Source: Mantamonas sphyraenae
Taxonomy: Eukaryota; CRuMs; Mantamonadidae
Length of the DNA: 64,000 bases
Direction: 5' to 3'
NCBI GenBank assembly: GCA_026936335.1
Contig: JAPMXV010000075.1
Location: forward strand, 62,001 to 126,000
Shown: positions 1 through 12,330 of the stretch, one piece after another
Layout: each line of letters starts with the position of its first letter
How positions within the stretch are numbered: position 1 is the first letter of the stretch
The notes under the pieces: model-generated
What the model saw: the letters and a program-made list of their open reading frames with translations, nothing else
Told to the model about the DNA's origin: nothing
The model's database searches: none
Program-made: the position numbers and the translations under genes

Positions 1-1410
<1,410 letters not shown>

Positions 1411-1573
1411 GTTGGGATGTGTGCGGTCGCAGGTGTGTGGCTGCGCGGGCGGGGAGCCAGCCGCCCCAAACAAACCTCTCTCTCCGTTTCTGTGCTGTGT
1501 CAATTTGTACATTTAACACACACGCACACACCCACAAGCGCACATCACCTCGGGACGCAAGTCTGCAAAAAGC
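1411..1573. promoter_or_regulatory. Shared intergenic region between RIO2 and the OSCA-type channel gene
   Basis: These 163 bases separate two divergent start codons and must contain both 5' UTRs and, by position, both core promoters. The sequence is rich in CA/TG runs. I see no convincing TATA box. Promoter function is inferred from position only. Confidence 0.4.
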
Positions 1574-4500
1574 ATGCACAAAGACTCGCAGGTGGAGGAA
1601 CCCGAATCACCCGGGGAGGCCTGGCCGAGTTCACCTCGTTCCCGGCAGGAGAAGGAACGGAGAACAATAGGACACGCCCTACGCGACCTGGAGAGTGCCA
1701 GACAAAACACAAAAATCGTGGATGTGGAGCTGGTGAGTGTTGGGGGCCGGGCAGGGGTTCCTGGTGGAATTTCCCGATTTGGCTGACTGACACACACTTG
1801 CCCTTTTCGGGTGCGACGGACGCAGGCAGAGCAGCATGCGCTGAGCCAGATGTGCATCCGTTATGCACAGCGGTATGACGGCACACGCCAGCCGCTGCTA
1901 TACCCCGTGAACATGCCGTTTTGGAAGCTGGCGCGCTTCGGCGTGGGAGTGGGCATCTACTATCGCATTGTGATCTATTTCGGCGTCCTCTACGCCATTG
2001 CCTCTTTGGGTACCATCATCCTTGCCGCCTTTGAGTTTCCGGGCCTTGTCGAGTTCAACCCGCTGCTGTGGTTCTCTGCGTACTCGCTGCGGGAGCCAGG
2101 TGAGTGTTCACTCCCCTTCCCACACACCCACACCCACACCCACACACACATGCACACACACACACAAACACATGAGGCATGAGTGCAAAGTCGTACAAGT
2201 GGATGTTTCCATGCGCGTGCCCACTGCATCCTTCTTCTCGTCTGCGGACGGACGGGTGTGCGCGTGGGAAAGCGTGCGTGCAAAACGGTTCTGGTGGAAA
2301 CGGCTGCTGACCAACCCACTCCCCCCCCCCACACACACACACAACCACCACCGTCGCACACAGATGCGCAAAAGGCAGTGGTGTATGGCCAGTTTGACAT
2401 GGCCGTGTCTATTTTATTTTTGGTGCTGGTGTGGTTGTTTCTGCCGCGGCTTTTGTCGCTGTGGTCGCTTGCCATCCGCAAGCGCAACGTGAGCGCAGCT
2501 GCGTTCACTGTGTATGTAGACTGGCTGTCCAGCGAGACAACAGCCAAGGATTTGCACGACTACTTTTCCCAATGGGGCCGTGTGCAGCAGGTGTGCACGA
2601 GTGCACGCGAGGAGGTGTTTCACAGCAAGCTGCTGGCACGGCAACAGGCTCTCGAGGCGTACCAACGCATGCTGGAGTGGGAGGAAAGCAACAGTGTGTA
2701 TCGTCGCATGGCAGGCTTCCTGGAGCGCTGGGGACTGGTGTACGGCTCGGAGCACTGGAAGGCACGGTTCTTTGAGGCAGACAACGACCTGCGCAACATC
2801 ACCGTGAACCTGCCACACAACGGACACGCGTTTGTGACGTTTGAGTACATTGCAGACAAGGTGCGATGTGTGGAGGCCACCCAGTTTGGACGGTTGCGGC
2901 TGTACACGGCGTGGCTGGTGCGTGCGCTGACCAACGGTCAGTACAACGTGGGCGTGCCTCTTATGGACGGCCAGTTGATACGTGTGCGCCCTGCCCCAGA
3001 AAGCAAGGACATCATTTGGGAGAATCTGAACTACGGCTCGTGGGATCATCTGTTTCGCGAGGGGGCCACCAAGCTGCTGGCACTGACCATCATTGCTGGG
3101 AGTTTCATCATGCAGTTGCTGGTGGTGGTGTGGTCCCAACCCAGCGGTGGCTCGGCGTCGTCGTCATCGTCGTCGTCATCGGGCAGCAACACACGCGTCA
3201 GCGACGAAGTGTTGCGATCCGAATTGGAGGTGTTGCGACAGGACAGCACGGGACTCTTGCTGCCTCTGGTGTCTTCCTCGCTGGTGTTGCTTGTGAACAA
3301 GCTGATGGAACGGCTGCTCCTTGTGTTCAGTTGGGTGGAGAAGCACCACACCCGAAGCGGGGCCGAAGACACCTTTCTCAACCAGCTCATGTGGGCACAG
3401 GTGCTCAACGCAGGCGTGGTCGTGCTCATGGTCCACGTGCTCTACCCGCTGTGGGATTCACGCACACACAACTCGTGGTACGACCCGCAGGCAGGTGCAC
3501 ACACCGTCCTCGCCCTCCTCATGCTCAATGCCTTTCTTCCCTCTGCCCTCCGTGTGCTCGCCTACTACCTTCTCGAGCTGCGCAAGGTGTGGTTGCAACC
3601 CTACCGGCACACGCAGGCGTCGATGAACCGGCTGTTTGAGGGCCCCGAGTTTCTGCTCAGCCGCCGCTTTTCCACACTGGGGCTCAACGTCTTTCTCACT
3701 CTCATGTACAGTGCCGCTCACCCGTTGGCCTTCATCTTTGGCTTCCTCAGCGTCCTGTGTGGCTACTGGGCGGACAAGTACATCATGTTGCGGTACACAA
3801 AGAGACCGGCCCCGTACGACGAGACCCTGGCCGTGCGGTTTGTGCGCAACGTCAAGTGGGCACTTGCCTTTCACGCAGGCATGGTGCTCTTCCTGTACAA
3901 CGTCGGTCCCTTTATGACCCTGTTGGAACACGTGCTGAACGGCGACGGCGGCCAAGCCGTGGAGGCTGCGTTTGCTGCGTACGTGAACGCGTGGATGGGT
4001 CGCACATGGGCAGTGATGCCAGCCCTGAGTGTGTTGGCCCTGTTTGCAGCCTACTTTGTGTGGAAGAACGGCTTGGTACGTGTGTTTCTGCGCATTTCCA
4101 CCGCCCTGATGTGCATCCAGGTGCAAGACATGTCGGATTTGCGCACACTGCAGAAGCTGGCCGAGTTGCATCGCAACGATCGCTTCACCGACTTTGCCGA
4201 CATGGACGATTTCGTGCACCCGTTGAAGAGCATGCTTCATCAGGTCAAATTCTACTCGGCCCTGCCCTCCACCGCACGTGGTGCACGCTCCATGCTGCGC
4301 AACGAGTCACGCCAACGCTCCTCGATGCAACAGCGTGTGACCAGTCGTGCCGCTTCGCGACACGGTGGGTCATCTGCGATGGCGGCAGGCGCAGGCGAGG
4401 ACGATGTTCTCACGGGCGTCATGCCGGAGCGGTCGTCGACGCCCGTGCAGTCGGTGGGCAGTGGGTTGATGCGCAGCAGCACGGCACAGTCATTTGCGTC

Positions 4501-5902
4501 GCTGGTGACACTGGAGGATGCGTTTGCAAGCGACATTGGATGGGAGGAAATGATTGCTCGGGCGGCAGCGGCGCGGGGCGACGATCCAGCGACGGCGGCG
4601 TTGTTGATGGAGGACAGCGACAGCGAGGACGATTCGGGTGGCGCTGTAGACACGCAGAACATCTTTGGGTTTCGCATGAGTGACCTGCGTGCGCTGCGCG
4701 AACAGTCACTGGCCGTCAACGAACGGCAAGTGGAGGAGTTGCGCAAGCAGAGACGCAAACCCGGGAAAAGGACAAGAGGGACACGGAGGCACACAAGCAC
4801 AGGTGCAGCGGCGGTGGATGAGGATGCGGTGGAAGAGTTTCACCCGGGTGGTGGGTTTGGTGGTGGGGATGATGACTACGCAGACGATGACGACGACCAC
4901 GACCACAATGATGTGGAGGTGGGACGTGTGAGCTCTGCACCCTCCACGGGTGGCAGTACAGGCAGCAGCAGCAGCACTAATTCGTCGTCGGCGTCATCAT
5001 CCGGGCGACCCAAGCCTGCGTTTACGCCTCGCACTGCCCAACGCAAACTGCGAGGGTTCCGTCGTCTGAGCAGAGTGGTGCCTGTGGTGGCCATGCAGGC
5101 GGGTGACAACAAAGGTGTGCATGGTGACGACCACGGTGTGGATCCCGTGGCCTCGGCCGCCGATGCCATGTACGTGTTGGAGGAGGAGGCAGAGGAAGAC
5201 GGCAGTCGCAGCAGCAGCCGAAGCACACGGTATGGCACTGCATCGTCGTCCATGGTCACCGCAGACGAAGCTTCAGCAAGCATGAGTGTGACGGTGAGCG
5301 TGGATGAGGTTGAGAGCGGTGGTGGCAGGCGATCATTGCAAAGCGTGCATGACACCACACGCGATACACGTCGCAGCAGAAGTGGAGGTGACATATACGC
5401 ACGCAAGCAGTCGTCTGGCAGTGATGTCGGCATGGGCAAGCGAAAGGGAGAGCAGAAGAAGAAGCAGCAGCCGCGCAAACACACACACAGACGCAGCCAC
5501 AAGCAACGACAGGGAGGCATGCGTGTCAAGGATGTGGATGGATGGTCGGACGACGACGACCACAGCTCTGCGTACGGCAGCGACACAGACACCAGCAGCA
5601 GCAGCAGCAGCAGTGGAAGCAGCAGCAGTGATTCCAGCAACCCGGGCACCACAGCCTATTTGCGTCGCCCGTCACATTCTCATGACAGTGCCAACAACGA
5701 GGTGATGGTGGCTCTGGAGCAACAGCAGGCCTCAATGCGACAGATGCTCGACGGTTGGAAGCAGAAGCAGGGTCGTTCGTTCGTCCTTCCCGGAAGCCAA
5801 GGCACAGATGCTCCTGCTCCCCTCATCGGACAACAGCACAGCTTTGCTTTGCAAGATGCGTGGGATGGCGATGGCGACACAGACAGCGATGAAGAACAAT
5901 GA
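1574..5902 (+). CDS. OSCA/TMEM63-family cation channel (DUF221/RSN1 type) with very long C-terminal tail
   Basis: Predicted mechanosensitive or osmosensitive cation channel of the OSCA/TMEM63 family, in the plasma or an internal membrane. Exons are 1574-1732, 1826-2099 and 2364-5902, giving 1,323 residues. One membrane segment lies at about residues 82-112 and another at 158-180. They are followed by a cytosolic domain (about 185-370) that ends in the family signature APESKDIIWENLNYG, then a multi-span membrane region to about residue 740. The remaining ~580 residues are low-complexity, rich in Ser, Asp, His and basic clusters, and are far longer than the tails of typical family members. Start: the first ATG of the open frame. 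Family assignment is firm; ion selectivity cannot be read from the sequence. Confidence 0.9.
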
Positions 5903-5991
5903 AAAGATGCGAAAGCGGGAGACAGCGATGGTGATCCATTGTGTTTGGAGTGGGTGGTTGTGTGCATGTGTGTGTGTGTGTGTGTGCCTGT

Positions 5992-6824
5992 TCACGCCCA
6001 CAGCGGGGCCATGTCGACAACCTGGTCAAAATCCAGGCTGATGTGTTCGGCCATGGCCTGGACGAGGGCAAACTTGGGGTTGACGTCGCGAAGGCGGGTG
6101 ACCTTCTTGGGATTCTCAAAGATGTAGTGGTTCTCCATCACATAGAAGCGCACGCTTTCGATCTCGTCCACCTCGTTCTTGTACACCAGCACGTAGCTGT
6201 TGTCCTTCTGCATCGAGTCGCGCACCACGTACGTGCCGGGCACCGCCTCCAGCAACAAGTCTTCCGCCTCCTCCTCCGTCACTTCGCCCGCATAGCAGTC
6301 CGAAGGGAATTCGTGCTTGCGGTTGTTCAGAAACTCGTCTGCGTGTGTGTGTGTGTGCCGTGCGCCGTGTGTTTGATTGTGTGCCCCATCTCCGTGTCAG
6401 CCAGCGTCCCCACGCCGTAGGCGCTCGCTCGGGTGAGCGATTGGAAGCCGCGCGAATTTTTTTTGCGCGGCCAAGACGGAATGCACCTGGCGGCGGCGGG
6501 CGAACAAAGGATGGGTGCACAGACTGGCAACCGGCACGTACCCAACGGCGAGCTCTTGTGTGTGTTTGTGCGCCGCGGCGGCGTGGTGTAGGTGTGCTCG
6601 GGATGGTTGCGAGGAATATAGTTGCCCTTCTTCTTGACGCCCACGGGTGTGCCAAAGAAGTCGGTCTTGGTTTCCTCCTCCTCGTCCAGGCCCTCCTCAA
6701 AGTCCCTTGCTCCATCAATCACATCCCGCAAGTCGTCTTCGTCCAGATCCAGGTCCAGACTACCGTAGTTGCTGCTCATTTCGAGAACAAAGCGATGTTG
6801 AAGTGGCCGCGCCGGGGCCGCCAT
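5992..6824 (-). CDS. Small SH2-domain protein
   Basis: Two exons, 6542-6824 and 5992-6338, encode about 209 residues, or 194 if translation starts at the ATG at 6779. The C-terminal ~100 residues look like an SH2 fold: a YAGEV start, then EEEAEDLLL, the phosphotyrosine-pocket motif GTYVVRDS with its FLVR-type arginine, strands YVLVYKN and VRFYVMEN, and a final FALVQAMAEH helix. The N-terminal half is acidic with no recognised domain. SH2 domains bind phosphotyrosine peptides, so this may be a small adaptor, but partners are unknown. The intron (6339-6541) is inferred from a GTACGT donor and a CGCAG acceptor that keep the frame. The 3' end is 89 bases from the convergent channel gene. The exact start is uncertain. 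Confidence 0.7.
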
Positions 6825-7366
6825 AACTTTCAAACCGGAAGCGCCTGCAACCCGCGCCTAGGACCGGAAGCCGCTTCGTGGCTGGCTCCCTGAGCAGGGG
6901 ACGGGTAGTGCCTACTGATGTGTGGGTCTGGTGGCAGACACGGCCTGGGGTGGGAGGTGCGGAGAGTTGATTGCAGGACACTTGGGCATTGCCCCAACGA
7001 GTTCTCTCGGCTGCCGTGGTCCTCTTTCAACACCCCAGTGCCCTCTGTCTGCCGTCTTACATGCCAGTCCACATCTCTGTGGTGCTGCTCTCTCTGCACA
7101 CAGCCGGCTGCACTGGCACGCCGGCCCTCTGACGGCATTTGTGATCTGCGGGTGACTTTCCAGACCAAACCCATACACGCATTCCATATCTGCCTGGACC
7201 GAAATCGATACACACGTCGGACCGGGCTCGTCTAAATGCGTACATTTCCATGCCTGCGTGGCTCCCGTTCCCCTATGCCCGCCACCCGAGCGTTGTGTGT
7301 GTGTGTTGTTTTTGACGTGCATGTTGTCTGCATTCTCGGCTCCCGCCGCCCGTCGCTCCATTTCCA
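6825..7366. other. Intergenic stretch with no recognised gene
   Basis: This 542-base stretch lies between the 5' end of the SH2 gene and the 3' end of the next gene on the same strand. The short open frames in it have no recognisable product and no supporting splice sites. It probably holds the SH2-gene promoter and the 3' UTR of the neighbour. I found no tRNA- or rRNA-like structure by eye. Confidence 0.5.
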
Positions 7367-10300
7367 TCATTCACGAAACAGCTGCTTGCGCTGTTGAGCG
7401 CCTGTGCCTCGCTTACGTCCGCTCGACTTTGGTGTCGACGGACTTGTGGGCGAGTAAAGTGCTGGCGAAGGCCAATCAAACCCCTCGTCCTCCTCGTCCT
7501 CCTCCGTGTCCTCCTCTACCCGCTCCTCCCTTCTCTTGGGTGTTTCTTGCCCATCCCTGCGTCGTGGTTTGCGCCTGCGCCCGCCAGATGACACGGGCGA
7601 GCCCATGTCTACGACGGCGCCCTCGTCTTGCAGTGGAGACTCTGCAAGCTGCCGCTCCTGCTCCTCCACGTCTCTTTCCTCGCGGCGTCCCTCTCGCTTG
7701 CGTCTGCGTCTGCTGCTGCTGCTGCTGCTTGCGCGAGGCGAAGCCATCACCACGTGTTCCTGACTGTCAACGTTGGCCGCCACCTCCTCGTCCTCCTCGT
7801 CCTCCACCTCCACCTCCTCCACCTCTTGCTCCCCCTGCTGCTCCGATCGCAGCAAACGAAGGGCTGCAAGCATGCCATCTCCACCTGAGCCGCCCGTACC
7901 CGCACCGACTCCGCCGCGCTCGCCCGAACGTTTGAGAGCGTTCTTGAGACGCAGACGTTGGAGCGCCACGCTTGCGTTCTTCCAGGAGGAGCCCGCACGT
8001 GTGGAGCCCAGCTTTGGCGAATCGAGGATCTGAGAGCGTTTTACAAAGCGCGCCACCAGACGAGTCATCTCCTTGTGTGCTTGCCTGCTCAGCGGCACGT
8101 TCGACTTGAGCTGATGCAGGTTGGACAAGTTGCCGATGACAAAGTGAAAGTCGTGGTGGTACCGCATGTCCAGTTGCCTGTGCAGGTGTTTGCCTCCGTC
8201 CTCCTGCGAATCCAAGAGTTTGTTGAGCAGCTCGGCGTGCTGCAGGATTGTCAGCGCGTTGGACGCCTGCCCCGACCCGCTCACAAACTCCTTGATGTTC
8301 AGCACCCAGCACTGCGCCGCGTGAACCACCTGTCCATGCACACCCACCACCTTGGTGTACACGTCGTCCACCACCCGCTTCTCGCTCCAAGCCTCCTTCA
8401 CCACAGGGTGCGTTTCAAACACAAGTGCCGCCACAACCTCTGCCATCTCCAACACCGCACGACGTTCCTCCTCGTGCATGACTGTTGCTTCTTCCACCTG
8501 TGCTGCGCTGTACTCAAATTCCTCGTCGTCCTCCGTGTCCTCTGTGCTCTCTGCATACAGATCCAACTCTTTTGCGTACGCCGCCACGTTGAAGAAGAGG
8601 TCGCCCAGGTGTTCGTCGTGCAAGAACGCGTGCTGCTTGGCGCTCAACTCCACCGTGTGCATGGGTGCCACATACGTCATCATGGCGTCCAGCAGCGCAT
8701 ACAGAGTTGTGCCACGCGCACGCGTCACCAGCTTGCTTCGCTTTGCCACACTCGTCGACCGCTCCAGCGCACGGTAATACACCTCGCCCAGTGCCATCAC
8801 GTACCTGTACTGTTCCAGACGCCGTCGCCGTCGCACAAAATCCACCGTGATGTTTGCGCGCCCTTCTGCGCCACGTCCTGCACCCGTCCGCTTGCTCGAC
8901 TCTTCCCCAAAGATGTTTGCACGCAACGTTCGCAACCGCTGTCGCGGTGTTGTCGGCAACGATCGCGACGTGCCTCGCGCAGTGCCAAACTCCTCTTCCA
9001 GCTGTTCTGCCACCTCCATGCGAAACCTGTGCGTACGTCCTCCCTCCTGTCCTGCTGTGCCCCGCCCGCCCTCCTGCTCTGCCGTCTCTGTCCAAGATGT
9101 GTACCCGTGGCCCAGCTCCTCTCGCAAATCCCAAATCGACCCCTGTCGCATCAGCGGCGGCGGTTGGAACTCTCCTGTGGTGCTGTCTCCGCGACGGTCT
9201 CCGCTGCTGGATTGGCCTTCGTACAGCTTGCTTCCCAGCACACCCGTGGTGGTCAGAGACAGCGCGGCAGAGAACCCCGGGCGCACGTTGTCGCCGTTGA
9301 GCGAGTACGCGGAGCGCGAGGTGGTGTTGCCGCCGCCCATTCGCTGGCTCTCCATGGCAGCACTCACGACACTGCGCACACTTAGGGCACCGCTTTCAAA
9401 CACACGTGGTACACGTGGCTCCTCCTCCAGGCCAAACACCAACGGGTGCAGTCTGTCCATCTCGCCAATCACAAACCGCATCAGCTCCTCGCTTTCCATC
9501 ACCATCCGCTTCACGTCTGCGTCTGAGCGCACCGCCTCGCACAACTCCTCCACAAACTCCATCCGCTCGTCCAGCGTCTCGGAAAACATGACGTCAAACA
9601 CAAGGTCGTTGAACAGCGTCCGCTTGCTGTTGCTCTGGCCCCCTTGCACCCCGCCGCTCGTCAGCCTCAGCGCAGACGGTTGGTGCACCAATGGCGGAAT
9701 GTTGAACTTTTTCGACAGTGCCGATTGCTCGGGGCCGTTTTGGTTTCGCCTGCTGCTGCCACTCCTGCTGCTCGTCGCGTTGAAGTTGCCGCTGCTCCGA
9801 TTGTTCTCGGCGTTGGCCATGGCTTGCATGAAGCGTTCCTGCATCATCGTAGACGACGGTGAGTGTTCAGCGCGCGATGCCAGCAGTGAAGAGCTCGATG
9901 TTGTGGTGCCTTCCTGGCTGTCATCGCCCTTGCCCTTGCCCTTGCCCTTGCTCGGCGACGGAGAGCTGCGCACCATTGTGCTCTCGCCCGTGAAAAGGGT
10001 TGTGCGGATGCTCTTGGCCACGCTCTCGCTTCGTGTGGACATGAACAAGGCTCGGCGTGCGTCCATTGTGTCTGCGTACAACGGGTTCTTCTCCATGTCC
10101 TTGACTCCCTCCTTGCCCTTTTCTGTCTTTTTCTTTGCTGCCTCCTTCTTCTTCTTTCCCTTTTCCTGCGCCCGTCGCCGAGCCTGTGCATCAAACCCGC
10201 CACGGCTGCTTCCCACGCCCTCTCCCGGATCCCCGTCCGCATCCGCCGATTCGCCGATGCCACGCGCACCCAGCCCCGGGCGACCCCTGCCTGTGCTTAG

Positions 10301-11308
10301 CCGTGTGCCTGTTTGTGTCCTGCGTCCCACCGTGTGGTCCAGCTCAAGTGTGCGATGTTCCTGTACAGCGTCGCCGTGTTCGTACGCGTCTTCCTCCGCC
10401 TCCACCGCCGTCATGTGGTTGTGTACAAGTGCAGACGGGTGTCGCATCACTTCCACGCCTGTGTTGTGCCCTTCTGAGTCGTCGTCGTCCACATCTGTGC
10501 CACCATTGTCCGAGACCAGCCCTTCGCTTGCCAACGCTGCGGCGCGTTGATGCACGGGTGTCGCGTTGGCCACAAATGCAAGGGCCACCTGCGGGTCATG
10601 AGTGAGGTCTGCCAGTTCCGCTCCAAATCGTCGCTGGCTGGTTTCCCATGCGTCCATCAGCTTGAATGGAAGCCGCGACGAGCTCTGGTACGTGTACAGC
10701 TCCAGCTCTTCCGGCTCGTCCCTGTGCAGCGGCAGCTGTGTGATCAACACATGGTGGGACACCTTTTGCAGATCCTCGCTCAAGAAATCAGGTGGTTCGT
10801 CCAACATCTGCGCCAGTGGCGGTTCTGTGTCAGGACAGGGCCACTCGGGTTTGCTCGAAATGACGCCGCCTCCGCACCGTCACTCACCTCGATATTCTGC
10901 GTGAAGGGCAACCAGCACACAATGGTTGACTTGGCCAGCGCCTGCACTCGGTCCTGAAACAGTTTCTGCTGCTTGATGAGAAAGACAAACTCGTCGGCAA
11001 TGATGAGGTGGTACCACTCTGCGTGTTGGAGGAGCCGTTGCAGCGCAGCGTGTCAGCAACTCTGTCGCCTCCCACGGCGTCACACGGCCCCAACTGCGGC
11101 CCTTGCCTGTAAAGACGTCGTATCCATACACGGGGCGGGAAGAAATCTGCACTGCATTCTGTTTCAACTCACGTGGCTTGTCGTCTCGCAGCAGGATGAC
11201 CAACTCGCAGTACGAGATCTTCTCCTGGACGTCCAGCGGAAGCACAAGACGACACATGCGCTCCTGGGCGTAGTTATTGAACACGCCCTTTTGTGCGTGG
11301 ACCGACAT
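7367..11308 (-). CDS. Unrecognised 1,264-residue protein with long acidic and low-complexity segments
   Basis: Exons 11086-11308, 10888-11018 and 7367-10807 join in frame. Both introns have GT/AG ends and a CTGAC branch motif; the first is only about 67 bases. The start is the ATG at 11308 (MSVHAQKGVFNNYAQERM). I do not recognise the family. The N-terminal ~270 residues look globular (for example ELVILLRDDKPREL, WYHLIIADEFVFLIKQQ). Two more probably globular regions lie around genomic 9420-9650 and 8030-8830. Between them are Ser/Gly/Lys-rich linkers, and the C-terminus is a long acidic/arginine-rich tail. No signal peptide or membrane segment is evident. It follows mL45 on the same strand with only 56 bases between, so the two could share a promoter region. 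Confidence 0.7.
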
Positions 11309-11364
11309 GTGGTGCAACTGGTTCCCCCGAGAGAGATTTGAGGTGTTGTTTTGGTGCGACCAGC

Positions 11365-12310
11365 TCACATTGTCTGTTCGCGCTTCAGCTCCTCCTTGAG
11401 CACCACGGCGTACTCTTCGGGTGTGTCCAGCTTCCCCACCATGCTCCAGTACAGATTGGAAGCACGGTCGTCCTCACCCTCAATCAGCTGGCGCTCAAAG
11501 ACGGGAAACTCCACCACTTCGTCTGCCTCCTCCTCCGAATCGGTTCCCTGCAGCAGTCGCCCCGACGCGCGGTCATGCACGCTCACTGCCTGCTTGGAAC
11601 GCACAAGCAGAGTCAGCTGAGCAAACTCGTTGCTCTTGGTCTGTGTGGGGAAGAGGTATGCAGGGGTCAGGGCGGCTGCGGGGTCAGCAGGATTTCCGAA
11701 AGTGTCTCCCTCGCCATACAGAGCTCACCTTGTCCATGTAAAAGGTGCGCGCGTTGACCAGACGCGTGCCTCCCATGCTCCACACGTGATACTTGTGCAC
11801 GTCGTTCTTGGGCCTTCGCTTGAGCTCGCCCTTTAGGATGGTGTACAGATTGGGCGTCACCATGGCCTTCAGCGCCGTCTTGTCCCCCTGTGCAAAAGCC
11901 CCATTGATGGCCTGGTACAATTCGGCCAGTTCCGCCTGGATGTTGATGGGATGGAATTCGGGAAGCACCTTTTTCAGCCGGGCCACAGCCATCGTCGAGC
12001 GAGACTGCGACTTCCACCGCTGCACACGCGCCTTGAGACCCACCGACGAGAACAGAGAGGGCATGTTCTCGCTAGGCGGAGGGATGTCGGTGTCAAAAAT
12101 GCGACCACTGGTATTTCGCACCACACGCATGCTGCGCGAGCTGCCCGGAGGTGCTCCGCGGCCTTTCGACGACATGCTCCGTTCCTGCTGTGTCGCCGCC
12201 CACACGGACGCAGATGCCGGTAGCTGCTGGGTCGACGTCGCCGCCGCCGCCATTGTTGCAACCGTTGCCTCTATGCTTCGTCCCACTCTGCCACTGCTGC
12301 GTGCAAACAT
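11365..12310 (-). CDS. MRPL45: Mitochondrial large-subunit ribosomal protein mL45 (Tim44-like fold)
   Basis: Exons 11729-12310 and 11365-11640 encode 285 residues. The N-terminus (MFARSSGRVGRS) is Arg/Ser-rich and lacks acidic residues, as expected for a mitochondrial targeting peptide. The C-terminal half matches the Tim44-like domain of mL45: an AELAELYQAINGAFAQGDKTAL helix region (abridged reading), then VHDRASGRLLQG and VVEFPVFERQL, which parallel the conserved 'YDRFGRLMYG...YVVFEKQL' of animal mL45. mL45 helps anchor the mitoribosome at the inner membrane. I chose the ATG at 12310 because the upstream in-frame ATG would overlap the preceding gene's coding sequence. Tim44 itself is the main alternative, but the C-terminal match favours mL45. 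Confidence 0.8.
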
Positions 12311-12330
12311 TTGGATTTTGTTGTGTCCTG

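Noticed and set aside
8847-10550. A 567-codon plus-strand frame opposite the 1,264-residue gene
   Set aside because: Ser/Pro/Arg-rich shadow of the biased codons of the minus-strand gene; no domain and no splice context.
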